A stretch of 64,000 bases of DNA, taken from Verpa conica (taxonomy: Eukaryota > Ascomycota > Pezizomycetes > Pezizales > Morchellaceae). The translations under genes were made by a program, and so were the position numbers. Where the stretch lies: NCBI GenBank assembly GCA_033030425.1, contig JAUFSD010000010.1, positions 1,302,001 to 1,366,000 of the forward strand, read 5' to 3'. The notes under the pieces were generated by a model. It was not told where the DNA came from and ran no database searches. It was given only the letters and a program-made list of their open reading frames with translations. Below, piece after piece: positions 11,837 to 23,365 of the stretch (positions within the stretch are counted from its first letter, which is position 1; each line of letters starts with the position of its first letter).

Positions 11837-13549
11837 TCAATGTCTCCCCCCCTCTCCGCCAACCGTATATCCTCTTGCAACTCCACTCCTCCCAACTTCC
11901 ACCAAGGCCCCCGTATCCTTCTCCCCCTCTTTCTCATACTCAATAGTAAAATCCGACCCAAGCCCTCTCCACGTCCTCTTATCCCTCAGAAACTCTGCAG
12001 CCGGCGAAACCACACCACCAGCCAACACCTGTTTCGAAGAGTCGGAACTCGCTATCAACGCCGACGACGTTTCATCTGATTTCTCCACCTTCTCCTTGCG
12101 CTGCCTTAACGGGCGAGAAGTAGAAATATATCGGCCCGTACGTAGATCAAACTCTGGTGGTTCATCCTCGCTATCGTCGTCTACCCCTTCCTCCTGCTTG
12201 TTCTCTCCCGTCTCTCTATCAATCTTCAGTAAACTTTCAAAATCCGTGATCCACTCCCCTGTCCACGGTTTCGTCTTATCCAATGCCATACCAAGCTCAA
12301 ATGGGGTTATAACTGGGCGGTAAAACTCCCTTCCACTCTCACTACCCACGATTCCTTGTTCCCAACAACCTATACCAACCCACACCTCCACTTCTGAGAA
12401 GTTTGCGACTTTTTCAACGTTGACTTTTCCAACGACTACTAGGTAGCTTTTTCGGCCTGCATCTTTTATTTGGCGCTTTACCATAGTGATCATCGGGAGG
12501 TAGTTCTTAACGTTTAGGGTGTTTATGAGGATTCCGATTATGCCGGCTGTACGCGCGTGGGAGAGGAGGGCGTAGCGACGGCGGAGGAGGACGGTAGTGC
12601 TAGTTTGGGGAGAGGTGTTGGTGTTGGGTATATATGTGTGGATTGAGGCGACACGGGATGCAAGTACGAGGAGGAGGGAGGGTAGCGGGGTGGAAATGTG
12701 GAAGAGGATGTAGGTGCGGAGGGTTTCTATGGTGTCATTCCCGGGGGGGTGGGTCCGGTTAGGGAGTGGGGCGGAGGGGTCGTGGATTACGGAGGTTGCA
12801 AAGAGATTCTTGTATCCTTTCTCTATGAGGGCTTGGTGGAGGGCGGGGATGTGTGAGGTATATGTTACATCGGCCATTAGGATCACTTTGGCTTCTTTAT
12901 CGGGGAAGGAAGAGCAGAAGGAGTCGGTGGCGAGGGCTAGGTCGAGGGGGTTCGTGGTGAAGACGTAGATTATAGGGAGACGGGTTGTAGGTGAAAGGCA
13001 AGAGCGGCCATAGTGGACTAGGACATCTGCAGCGCAGTGTTCAGCGGCGATTTCGTCGATACAACAAGCGGAGTAGGAGGTGTCTGCGAGGATGAAGACT
13101 TTCTTTTCTTTAGGCTCTTGCGGGGGGGTTTTCGAGTGAGCGCTACAGCATCCATTTTGTGAATCTTTTGATGTTCCGTTTGAAATATTTTCTTGATTGC
13201 TATTACAGCATCCGCTTTCTTGACTCTGACCACAGCATTCCCCGGAGGCCACTGGGTTCTCTTTACTCCTTGGGCTCGTATAATATGGCACACCCTCGTT
13301 AATACCCCTCGATATTAGTTTATACACCCTCGTACTATCACCCAATAACTCATCTGGGAATTGCAGTGCAACCCGCCAATACCCTTTTTCAATAATCTCC
13401 CTGACGGTCTTGTCGATATCATAGACCTCTTTAAACGCATCCTCCTCAAGGTCTGCATAGCTCCATTGCTCCGTCGAAGCTGTATCAGTGGCAAATAGAT
13501 GATCGTCCGGGGTGTAGAGTGCTGGCGCAACAGTTGGAGGTTCAGCCAT
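11837..13549 (-). CDS. DPH2: 2-(3-amino-3-carboxypropyl)histidine synthase subunit 2 (diphthamide synthesis)
   Basis: Partner of Dph1 in the radical-SAM-like complex that starts diphthamide formation on elongation factor 2. A single uninterrupted exon encodes 570 aa. The family signature is clear: YWRVALQFPDELL near residue 55, then ADTSYSACCIDEIAAEHC and VVHYGRSCLSPT-type sequence (here LVHYGRSCLSPT), then the C-terminal fold with KSYLVVVGKVNVEKVANF and RPVITPFELGMAL. A Cys-rich insert (about residues 100-145), with three CC pairs in Ser/Asn-rich sequence, precedes the first signature and looks lineage-specific. The C-terminal 120 residues are acidic and low in complexity. Start is the first ATG. 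Confidence 0.93.
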   Translation of the reverse strand: MAEPPTVAPALYTPDDHLFATDTASTEQWSYADLEEDAFKEVYDIDKTVREIIEKGYWRVALQFPDELLGDSTRVYKLISRGINEGVPYYTSPRSKENPVASGECCGQSQESGCCNSNQENISNGTSKDSQNGCCSAHSKTPPQEPKEKKVFILADTSYSACCIDEIAAEHCAADVLVHYGRSCLSPTTRLPIIYVFTTNPLDLALATDSFCSSFPDKEAKVILMADVTYTSHIPALHQALIEKGYKNLFATSVIHDPSAPLPNRTHPPGNDTIETLRTYILFHISTPLPSLLLVLASRVASIHTYIPNTNTSPQTSTTVLLRRRYALLSHARTAGIIGILINTLNVKNYLPMITMVKRQIKDAGRKSYLVVVGKVNVEKVANFSEVEVWVGIGCWEQGIVGSESGREFYRPVITPFELGMALDKTKPWTGEWITDFESLLKIDRETGENKQEEGVDDDSEDEPPEFDLRTGRYISTSRPLRQRKEKVEKSDETSSALIASSDSSKQVLAGGVVSPAAEFLRDKRTWRGLGSDFTIEYEKEGEKDTGALVEVGRSGVARGYTVGGEGGRH

Positions 13550-14220
13550 TGTGGGCGAATGGGAGGTTGTGGATAGAGATGGCGGGGTGAAGGTGGGGTT
13601 TTCTGGGAGTGTTTGTAATCGCGGAGCCGCATGGTAGGGTAACCGGCTGTTTCTGGACGCCCCTTGACCATAAATTAAATATTCTTAGTTAGAGTCAATA
13701 TTAATACCTATTTCACAGACACATCACTTTTGCAAAATATAGACGGCAATTGAAACACCACATTGTTTTACTCATATTTCTGCGGTTAGTGGTGATATTC
13801 CTTATAAGTTAACCGAGTGATTTACCATGATTACAGAACGTTGTAATCGTGCCTTTTATCAATGTTGAATCCTTAAAAACCGGTAGAAGAGCTGAAATTA
13901 TGGTTGTATTATTTTAAGCGAGCTGTGGGGGCTCACTGAACTAAAAGCCTTACCTATTTATAAAGAATTCAAGTCGTAATCCTAAGGCTATATCACTGTT
14001 GTTAGAGGGAACATGGGTTGGGTGGAGTTCGTAACGTAATCCGAGTGAAACCATAGCCGTACAAAAACCACTCACAATCTTACTTTTCCTTCTGTGGTGT
14101 CCTAAGGCCCGTTTGTATAGGCTCTTCCCCTCTGGGAGTCTAACTATAGACAGCATCTGGTCGGCCCTGTTTTAATAAATCTAATCACGGTCATTTTCTA
14201 ATCATCTATGAGAAAACTCT
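13550..14220. other. Upstream region of DPH2
   Basis: AT-rich, with no convincing gene. Two CCGAGTGA motif matches occur, near 13814 and 14039. The region ends at the MITE insertion. Confidence 0.45.
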
Positions 14221-14228
14221 AAATAAAA

Positions 14229-14626
14229 TATGGGGCGTCAAATGTGTCAAAGATGGATTTTCCCACTGGTGGTAAAATCATGGACCAACATGCTGGAATA
14301 CAGTATAAAACTAGACAACCTCTCTAGAATACTATCATTGTCCACAACTAAAGGATTAACTGACATGCAAATTTACCAATCAAGATACATAAAGCACCAC
14401 TTGAAGCTTGATCCTTGGCTATCGCCTCTAAAGAGAAAGGTAAGGCCTAGATTAGGATTAGGGGGATATTTATGCGCAAGATATTTGCGTTAGCCCACCA
14501 GTGGGCTATTGTGGACCATCATAGTATTCCAGACAGGTGGTCGGTTTTTATACTGTATTCCAATATGTTGGCCCATGATTTTACCACCGGTAGGAAATTG
14601 AATTATGACACATTTGCTCTTCCATA
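14229..14626. mobile_element. MITE with about 118-bp terminal inverted repeats and an 8-bp target duplication
   Basis: The two ends are long imperfect inverted repeats: 14229-14347 pairs with 14508-14626. Shared blocks include CAAATGTGTCA, GGTGGTAAAATCATGG, CCAACAT, GGAATACAGTATAAAA and GTCCACAA. The termini read TATGG...CCATA. The 8-bp direct repeat AAATAAAA flanks the element exactly (14221-14228 and 14627-14634). The 398-bp element has no transposase-like frame, so it is non-autonomous. An 8-bp duplication suggests hAT and the long repeats suggest a Mutator-type foldback; the A-rich target makes the duplication length slightly uncertain. Confidence 0.85.
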
Positions 14627-14823
14627 AAATAAAAAACATATACAGTTGGAACATATGTTTTGTGAGAAACGCGTCTTGTTTAATTGAAGGATTATTTATT
14701 TCTCCCGTTGGAGTTTAATTGGGTGTGTGAATGAGCGCTGTATAAAGCATACAATAGAAGGCCCCGTGCCTATACAGAAACATCCTAATGATATAAGAAA
14801 TGAAACGTAGATATAAATACAAA

Positions 14824-14843
14824 ACCCTAACCCTATCACGTGA
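14824..14843. promoter_or_regulatory. Telobox plus CACGTG box upstream of JIP5
   Basis: ACCCTAACCCT (14824-14834) is followed one base later by TCACGTGA (14836-14843), about 140 bp before the JIP5 start. A second CACGTG lies at 14891-14896. The arrangement matches the Tbf1 (telomere-like) and Cbf1 (E-box) sites that drive ribosomal genes in some yeasts. Function here is inferred. Confidence 0.5.
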
Positions 14844-14984
14844 CATACCTAATCTTTATGTTAATTAATATAGTTCAAGTAGCGCGAGAGCACGTGATAG
14901 ATAGTCCTACTGCTTAGTCAGGATCGAGAAATATTTCTCAGTTTCGATATTCATCTGTCTCTGTCTGTGGTTAACTCAAACATC

Positions 14985-16448
14985 ATGCCGTATAAGTCAC
15001 ACTCAATTTCTCTGCCTTCGGATATCTTCTCATTGGCTTTGCATCCGAGTAAGCCTTTACTTGCGGCTGGTCTTTCGTCAGGGCATTTACATAGTTATAC
15101 ATGGCCGTACGACGACGATGGTGATTGTGACGAGGACGGAGACGACGATGAGGATACAGAGGTGAAGCCAACAGGAGAGAGCGGGGGATATAAAATTACT
15201 TGGAAGACTAGGCGCCACAAAGGCAGTTGTAGATGTATCGCATTTAGTAAGGATGGAGACGGTATGTTCTGTTACATCCTCTAATCATTAAAACATATAC
15301 TGACATTTCCGTAACCTAGTACTCTACTCCTGTGGCACAGACTCATTGGTCAAAGCTGCCTCCTCGGAAACTGGTAGAGTCTTTGCAAAAACCTATATCC
15401 CCGAACTACCCTCGTAACACCTCTAGAAACCCTCCTCTCCTCTAGTAGTATTAACAACTTTCTCTACAGTGGTTTGTCGGATACACCCACTACAACTCTC
15501 CCCCTCTCCGCGCACCACCTTCTTGTTGGTTCAGACTCGGGAGCCGTGTATCTTTTCGATACCCGTACATCAGCACTCTCCCTCCCGTCGGCGTCATGGA
15601 AGGGTGTGCATGATGATTATGTATCTTCCCTTACAGCACTCCCAGCAACCGGCGCTTCGATAACAGGTTTCTCACGACAATTTGTTTCAACCGGTGCTAC
15701 GACACTTGCACACCTCGATGTCCGAAAGCCTGGGACAGCACTATTCAAATCTGAAGACCAAGAAGACGAGATCCTTTGCTCAGCGTTCATCTCTGGCCTC
15801 CCTAGTAAAGCCGGGAGAGGCGGGGAGAAAATCATAACTGGGATGACGAGTGGTGTGGCCACACTGTGGAATAAGGGTGAATGGGCTGACCACGAGAATC
15901 GTATCAATATTGCCAAGGCATCAGGAGATAGTGTTGATGCGGTGTGTGTGCTGCCGGAGGACTTCCAGGTCGCGGGTAAGGGGTGGGGGAGGTATGTTGC
16001 CACTGGAGCGGGGGATGGGAAGGTGAGGGTTGTGAAGATGGGGAGTAATAGTATTGTTGCGACACTTGCGCATTCTTTGACGGTTGAAGAGGTGAAAGAG
16101 AAAGTTGAGGTAGGTGGTTATGAGGATGGTCATGAGCGTATGGTTGAGGAAGGGGTTGCAGGACTTGGTGTGGATTGTGAGGGGAGAATAGTATCGGGTG
16201 GGGGGAGCGTTGTGAGGGTTTGGTACTGGGAGGATATAGAGGAGGAATCAGATGAGGGAAACAAAAAGAAAAGGAGGGCAGGAGGGAGTGATAGTGACGA
16301 CAATAGTAATTCTGATGAGGACTCTGAAGATAGTAGTGAGGATGAGCGTGAGAAGAAGAAGAAGAGGAAAAAGAAGAGGAAGGGAGGGAAGGGGAAGGCG
16401 AAGAGTACGGGGCCCAAGGCTGTTGCGAGTTTTAAAGGCCTGGACTAA
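14985..16448 (+). CDS. JIP5: WD-repeat ribosome-biogenesis protein Jip5/WDR55-like
   Basis: WD40 protein required for 60S ribosome biogenesis, acting in the nucleolus. Three exons (14985-15261, 15320-15413, 15470-16448) give 449 aa. The N-terminus has the family pattern LPSDIFSLALHPSKPLLAAG, and later blades include RCIAFSKDGD, LLVGSDSGAVYLFDTR and YVATGAGDGKVRVVK. The tail is a Ser/Asp then Lys/Arg-rich nucleolar-type segment (residues about 385-440). The 3' end of intron 2 is taken at 15469 because the nearer AG would leave an intron of only about 32 nt. An in-frame ATG lies 18 nt upstream (14967 frame starts at a non-ATG codon), so MPYKSHS is preferred. An acidic insert interrupts the first blade. 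Confidence 0.9.
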
Positions 16449-16976
16449 TTAATTCCTGAGACTGTTTTGGTTTCGAGATTTGTACTTTGGGTGTATAATA
16501 TATTTAGGAAGTGACATTATCCAAATAATTTAAAAGTGGTTTTCTTTAATCTTTATTGAAAGCTTGATAGTAGGTGTTACAAATATCAATAATATCCTAT
16601 AGTGATATTAAGAAATTCCTCTATATCACCTATAAGGGGATGGATCTATTCTCTATTTGTATGGGGTTCATCGAACCTGAGGGGGTTTTATATTTACATA
16701 GGCCCCAACTGATACTTTGGAGTAATTGCCAATGGTAAGTGACAGTAGCTACGTTCATCTAGGAGTTCTTAATTTCCTTCTATCTTATCTATAATATTTA
16801 TTCTTTGAACCTACCGTAAGGAGTATTGGTGAATAAATGAGAACGAGACACTTGGGCGATAACGGTTATCATTGTAACAATCACCATTTCAATTAACGCG
16901 TCTCTAAACCCAGCGCGTCTCCCAACACCTCACAACCATCACTCACAACCACAACCCTCCATATCCTAAACCCACA
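16449..16976. other. Intergenic between JIP5 and PRI1
   Basis: About 530 bp of AT-rich sequence with no gene seen. It contains the JIP5 3' flank and the PRI1 promoter. The 60 bp before the PRI1 ATG is rich in CA/CC, as in many fungal leaders. Confidence 0.45.
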
Positions 16977-18890
16977 ATGCCTCACTCTCAGGAAACCTCT
17001 CAAGAAAACGAAGATTACGACCTCCCAGACGCTTCCGACGCCCCAGTACCATCTGCAGATGCCCTACTTCCTAAAACCGAACCGACATCTGACCCAGCAA
17101 TTGAACACCTACACCTCAAGAAAGACGAAGATGAAGAAGTCGCAAAATTAGAGGATATATTCTCCGATGACGATGAAGATTTCGGAGGTACAGAAGATGC
17201 AGATCTCCTCGCTTCTGAGATCGCTGGAGGGGCAGCGTATGGGCCTCCCGTTCTTTCGGTAATTGTTTCTTACTAAAGCTACATAGTCCACTCGACCTGA
17301 AACCTTCATCTCGCTCATCAGATCCGGAGGTAATGCTAGCATTTTACCAGCGCCTTTTCCCATTCCGGACCCTCTTCCAATGGCTCAACCACTCCCAAGT
17401 CCCCTGCAATGACTTTGGACACCGTGAGTTCGCGTTTACGCTCCAGAACGACGCGTATCTCCGTTACCAGGCCTTCTCTACATCTGAAACGTATGTGGTC
17501 CCATTTAATCTCTTGTAGTACTCTACTGACATCTTCACAAGCCTTCGCAAAGATATTCTTCGTCTCAATCCCTCTCGTTTCGAAATCGGCCCTGTCTATA
17601 CCGCCAACCCTCGTGACCGGAAAGCACTCCGTAAAGCCGCTTTTCGACCATTGCAGAAGGAACTGGTGTTCGATATTGATTTGACAGATTACGATGAAAT
17701 CAGAACATGCTGTGATAAGGCGAACATTTGTATCAAGTGCTGGCAGTTTATAACTGTTGCTATAAAAATTATGGATGCGGCACTGAGGGATGATCTAGGC
17801 TTTAAGCATATCATGTGGGTTTACTCGGGGAGGAGAGGTGCACATGCGTGGGTATGTGATAAGAGGGCAAGGGAGCTGGACGATAGTAAAAGAAGGGCAG
17901 TGGCAAGTTATTTGGAGGTTATTAAGGGAGGAAGTCAGGCCGGGAAGAAGGTCAATGTTAAGAGGCCGCTACATCCCCATTTGGTGTGAGTGTACCTCCA
18001 TTATTTTGCGCATCACAGCCTAACCAATTAATGTAGGAGGAGTTTGGATATCTTGAAAAAACACTTTAAAAAGGATATCCTACGGGATCAAGATCCATGG
18101 AGGGAAGCAGAGCGCGCAGAAAAGCTACTTAACCTCCTCCCTGATAAAGGTATGTTACCAATGATTTGGGTTAGGGTTGAGAGGGTTGAGACTGATTTAG
18201 ATAGCGCTCAACGACGCACTCCGCAAAAAATGGGACAGCCACGAAAACCGTCCTAGCACTAATAAGTGGGACGATATCGATGCCGTCGCTGGGACAGGGG
18301 TATCGAAAGCTCTGGATCCCAAGAAATTAAAGGATCATAAACAAGATGTGATACTGGAGTACATGTACCCCCGTCTCGATGTGGAGGTCTCGAAACATTT
18401 GAACCATTTATTGAAGAGCCCGTTTTGTGTGCATCCTGGGACAGGTATGTACTTTTGCTATGCCTGAATACCAGTTTTTTGGGCATGACAGAAAAATGAG
18501 TTTCGAACTTTCGCTTATCCATTCGGGCCCATGTTACACTCGAAAATGAGACGTTAGTATAATGCTAACGCTGGGTTTAGGACGTGTTTGTGTTCCTATC
18601 GACCCAACAAAGCCAGAGGCCTTTGATCCAATGAGCGTGCCGACAGTGACGCAGTTGCTGAAGGAGATTGATTCATGGAATGTGGACCATTCCGGGGATG
18701 AAGAAAAGACTGCGGGTATGTATAATTTATCGAACGAGCTAGATTGCGAGGCTGACGGAAAGGTAAAAAAGACTATGAGAAGACGTCTCTAAAACCCTAT
18801 GTCAACCTGTTCAAGACATTTGTGGCAGGTTTACTTAGGGACGAGGTGAAGGTTAAAAGGGAGAGAGATGTAGATGAAATGGAGTTTTGA
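16977..18890 (+). CDS. PRI1: DNA primase small (catalytic) subunit
   Basis: Catalytic subunit of the polymerase alpha-primase complex, making RNA primers in nuclear replication. Seven exons (16977-17258, 17330-17490, 17542-17985, 18037-18149, 18205-18444, 18581-18715, 18772-18890) give 497 aa. An acidic N-terminal 95 residues precedes the conserved core FYQRLFPFRTLFQWLNHS. The catalytic aspartates are in ELVFDIDLTDYDE, the zinc site in CCDKANICIKCW, and the signature VYSGRRGAHAWVCD follows. RVCVPIDP near residue 415 is also typical. Several 3' splice sites use the second of two close AGs (17329, 18204), chosen because only these keep the conserved frame. A telomere-like GGGTTAGGGTTGAG lies in intron 4. 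Confidence 0.94.
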
Positions 18891-21230
18891 GTTCTATGGT
18901 TTCGAATTTTTTATAATGGATTGGGTTTAGTTATTGGGATTACTTTACCTCGAGAAAAACTACGAATAATATATATATCTGTATGACTATCTTTTCAGTT
19001 TCTACCTTTTCATCTTCGAAAGCAGCGAGACGAGACGAGCCTTTCTTCGAGATTTTACACCATTTGTTCCTTGAGTGTAGGAACTAAGTGAGTAAATAAG
19101 TGCCTTGTTGATCTGTCGCTCACTCTAGGATTTATTCTTTACATGTCTCTCCCATAGACGATTAGCAGTCCACACACCGAGGTTATTGTTCATCAACTGA
19201 AGGTCTACCGTATCTAGAGAGGTAATGCTCTCTGGACCTGGACCTCTGATATTATTATCTGCGTCTGTTTCGGCTTCAGCAAAGGTAGACGGACCCTATT
19301 GTATCATACTCAGGCACTATCTATTATGGTAGGGAGGTGCAGAATCCGGGTAGGTCCGCACTAATGTAGCTGTACCAGTAGCTACTTTCCGGTGATAGAT
19401 GTTAGACATTCGCTCTCTCTCGTAACCGCCCTGATGTGACAATAGGGACTGCCAACACCCATTCATAGTAAATCAATGTAGCACTCAGTAAATCTCCTAA
19501 AAAGAGGCTAGAGACGTAGAAAAAAGTTTGTAATATCCTCTATTTGCACCCCGGGCCTAATTTTTCTATAGATATCCGTCTCTTAGACCCATCTTAGGGC
19601 ACCAGTTTCCGTGTTCTGTGTGGTAAGTTCATATCGTGCTCCTGAATTAATATTGGATGGTCTGCTCTAGAAATTAGAAACAGGATTAGCCCGAGAATAA
19701 GTATGGCTCCGGAGCTAATTAAAAGAGCTAAAACCTATAAGTTCATTACCGAATAGGGACTCCGACTCCCAGTAAAACAACTGTATTGAAGCTCTGTAAT
19801 TTGTTACTGAGGCTTACGAGTTCATGTGCTGACTGGTTAGGGGGTAGAGTCCGTGGAGGCTACTAACGGTTGGGAATGGTATTTTACTAGTCTTGCTCCC
19901 AGCCCCAATGATTGTTTTTGCTGCGCAGCACCGTAATGGATGGGCACGAGACCAATATTTTACATTAACAAAATTAACCGTACACCAGCTGAGATAGCAA
20001 CGCATTATAATAAGATAAAAGAAGCCCTATAATAAGAAATACAGATATATTACAAGAGTAGGTAATTATATACTACACATTTATAACTCAAAAGCTTTAG
20101 TGCTTGTTCTAGTGGCATTTGTGATGGAGCTGAATGACAATATATAGGGGTCCGTCGCGTTGCCCGTACGGCTAAATTTGTTACCGTACAATACATGTAA
20201 AGGAATATAGGGATTTCTAGACGAAGATTGTTATCATATTAAGGAGGAAAAAGTGATTGTGGGTTCACATAACAACCTCAGTTATCCCCTAAACCGTCAG
20301 GCCATACTTTTTTAAACCAGTATACCTCAACTACCACAAAGAAAGAGGTTCTAATTCTTCTTTATGTGATTTAACGTAGTAGTTTATCTTTTTAGAAGTA
20401 AATATAATAACACAGGATAACAGGGGGTTGTTACAGTGTGGTCACTTGAAGTTAAACGTTCGAAAAATAGGGCCAAATGGGACCGGTAACGGTTTAAGGG
20501 ATATTATTCTCTTCATATGGCTCGCCTGGTGGTGAGTACTAGGGTTATACCTATTATTAGTCAGATACGTAAAAACTTCAGTATAGGTTGATGTAGAGAA
20601 GATAAGAGAATTTGTCCCTGATTATTCAGTGATGTCTATGCCAGGTCTCCAGCCAATCGAGCTACTCTCTCACTCTGGGTTTCACCCCCCCTCAATATTC
20701 TCACTCTAGAGGAAGCTAAAGATGTGACAACAAGGCACGTACTGTCACTATCATTAACACCGATCTTAAAGTCGAGGAAATATTCGTATTACTAGAAAGC
20801 AAAGTTTGGCGGATATCTACACCTGGGTGAATAGGAGGACGCATCTTTGCTAGGAAGGGGCGTGTTGAATAAATACTAAGGACTGTTTATGAATGACATT
20901 TTGTGGTTAGGGTAATGAAAGGTTGGAAGGCTGGGTGGGAGATATGGCTATTGTGGGTTGGGCTAGTGGTGATTTTCTATTTGGAGTTTTGGTACTATAA
21001 TTATTATTACGGTTTTCTAACTAAGTTCCTGCTTCTGTTTAATATTTAATTCTTAATCAAAACACGAGCTACTTTTGTGCTAGAGCTAGTCCGTATAAAT
21101 GAATCCATAGACCTGGAGGTAAGTGTAGGGAATCATAATGATCGATCACGAACTATAACCTTTACTAAGATTTTTTGTATAGTACAGCTCGCGATACAAT
21201 AAGTCCAACATCGTCAAACGGTTACACCGG
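18891..21230. other. AT-rich intergenic region, 2.3 kb
   Basis: No gene, tRNA or clear repeat boundary is seen on either strand. The sequence is AT-rich with many short stop-broken frames and may hold decayed repeat DNA. It separates the 3' ends of PRI1 and SRP68, which converge here. Confidence 0.4.
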
Positions 21231-23116
21231 CTACCTCCCCCACAAGCTTCCCAAGAATCCACCTTTCTTTGTCTCTGTCTTATCCTCTTTCTGTTTAGTC
21301 TCAACTAAAGCTCTCGGCCCACCATCACCTGGGTACTCGATAAAGTTCCATGCAACGTCTAAGAATACCGGTTTTACTGGTATAGGCGCAACCTTCGGTG
21401 GCCATTGCACAATCCCGTTACTGAAATCAAAATCTTTACCTTCTGGATACTGATCCAATCTCTCTAGCAACACTCCACTATGGCCACCTTTGGTTGCTGC
21501 TGCCTTGGCTGCGATATTATCCATTTCGACTAACGCTTGATATCGCGCAACCTCGCCCTCGAGGCGTGTACGTATCTCCGAGGCAATTTCCGCACTAATC
21601 TCAAGGCCTTTGTGGGAGGGGACTGATGTCGAAGGGGCATGCGGGGTCGAGACGTAAGAAAGTGCGCGGTTAAAAAGAGCTAGTGCGTTTTTTCGATTTG
21701 AGAGGAGGGCATGGGACTGTGCAATCAGGGCACACTTGGAAGCTGAGAAGTACGCCTTTTTGCTGTCGAGTTCGCTCGTAAATTCTTCGTCGGCAGCGAT
21801 ACCAGGAAGGTTGTAGACTTGTTCAAGGCTCTGGAGACAAAACACTATTAACAATAGAGTTTTGAATGGAAGTTTGATTCTAAATACCTGTAAGATAGCA
21901 TCATAAAGAGCTACCTCCTCTTTCAAATGTCCTAGTTTCTTAACTCTCACTTCAGGTTCACCTTTTTTCCCTTTCTTTCCGCCCTGCGCGATTCCTTGAA
22001 TCATGACACGATTCCTCCCTACCCTCCAGCATATCAAAGAGTAATTAACCACTGTCCAGGTCATCTGTAGATTCTGCATCCTCTGATCTTGCATTCCGAC
22101 ATTCTCTGCCTGTAGGCCATCAATGGCCTTCTTTGTTGCATCTACTGCCTCCTGCCATGTAGCCAATGCATCATCGAATGCTTCTGTCGAAGCTGCGTCT
22201 TCCGGGCTTTTGGAATAGTAGGTATTCTCAACTGTCTGCGCATTTGCCAAGGCAACAGAAATCTCTGCATTATCTACAGGTGCTGTGCGGGAGCGCCAAG
22301 TTACTGAAGCCACTGCTCCTGCAGTTCCAGTCATGGGTGTGTCCTCGGCCTCGGAGAAGGCGTTGGGATCCAAAGCTTCAATTTTAGGTATAATATTCAC
22401 CGCTTGTTCGCGGGGGAAATATTTCCGGGAGATAGTGGCAACATCCATATTCCTCGGGAGCTGTAACTGGTACGCGGAATATCGTATGCTTGGGTCAATT
22501 GTGCTAGTCAACTGATCTCTATATAATTCATTTTTGTTGCTGCTAAGTAAGACTGAATAGATGATCCTCGCCTCGGAAAATGCTTGCACTGAAGCTTCCC
22601 AGTGGGATTTCTCGAAAGCTTCAGAACCACGTAGAGACGCAGCATATGCGTGGGCTTCTAAGATATCCTTCTCGGTGGCACTAGAGGCTGGATCTGAGAG
22701 GAGTGTGCATAGTGATATAGCATGTGTATAAGCCTTGTGTAGACGAGAAATGGAGTGGGAGCGCATTGAGGGAGTAGCTGTAGAAGCATCATCGGCAAGT
22801 AAAGACTTTAGGTGCATTGCGTGTGAATACGCCCGTTCAGAGGAGTATAAGAGGAGGTGAATATGTCTGGAATTCTCATGATAACTCAGCACCAATTCCT
22901 AGAAAGCTATAAATTAACCTGGGCTATATACGTAGGGTCTTGGCCGACATCTTCAGCAGTCAAGGGAGGTTGCTGTGCGAACTTTTTCTTGTTGGCACGA
23001 CCGAGCCGCTTCCGGAGAGTTGCCAGTCGGCGGGAACACATCCCACGGATGGCATTGTAGTCTCCTAGGAGAAGAGCCTCCTGACGGAGGTTTGAAATGA
23101 AAGAAATGATGTCCAT
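21231..23116 (-). CDS. SRP68: Signal recognition particle subunit SRP68
   Basis: RNA-binding subunit of the signal recognition particle that, with SRP72, supports co-translational targeting to the ER. Three exons (23116-22932, 22866-21888, 21830-21231) give 587 aa. The N-terminal RNA-binding region reads FISNLRQEALLLGDYNAIRG and CSRRLATLRKRLG, followed after the first intron by THIHLLLYSSERAYSHAM. Helical repeats include SRLHKAYTHAISLCTLL and FEKSHWEASVQAFSEARIIY. The C-terminus PVKPVFLDVAWNFIEYP and GGFLGSLWGR is the conserved SRP72-binding end. Intron 2 (21887-21831) keeps the frame open, so it could be missed by a simple ORF scan. The gene shares a 249-bp divergent promoter with ARP2. Confidence 0.93.
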
Positions 23117-23365
23117 AACTTTGTGGTATGTATTTATTGTCGTGTGCTTCTCTGTGTAATCTTTGATGTTGGTGGGGTCTGTGGTTGAGGGGGTTCCTTA
23201 GTCTTCCCGCTAGCCGCGTACGATCCATCACCAAGTTCCATTTGAGCCTCATTCGTGGCGGTACCAGTAACGTTAGTTTGTGGAGGCTCCCCCGCTCAAC
23301 AACGTCAGCTCACCTGTCAACAATACCACCAGCATATCCCCTATAATCTCCCTCGAACTTCAAAT

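Noticed and set aside
14230..14493. 87-codon frame inside the MITE
   Set aside because: It spans the inverted repeat and has no transposase-like motif.
18166..18190. Telomere-like GGGTTAGGGTTGAG in PRI1
   Set aside because: It lies within intron 4 and not in a promoter, so it may be chance G/T-rich sequence.
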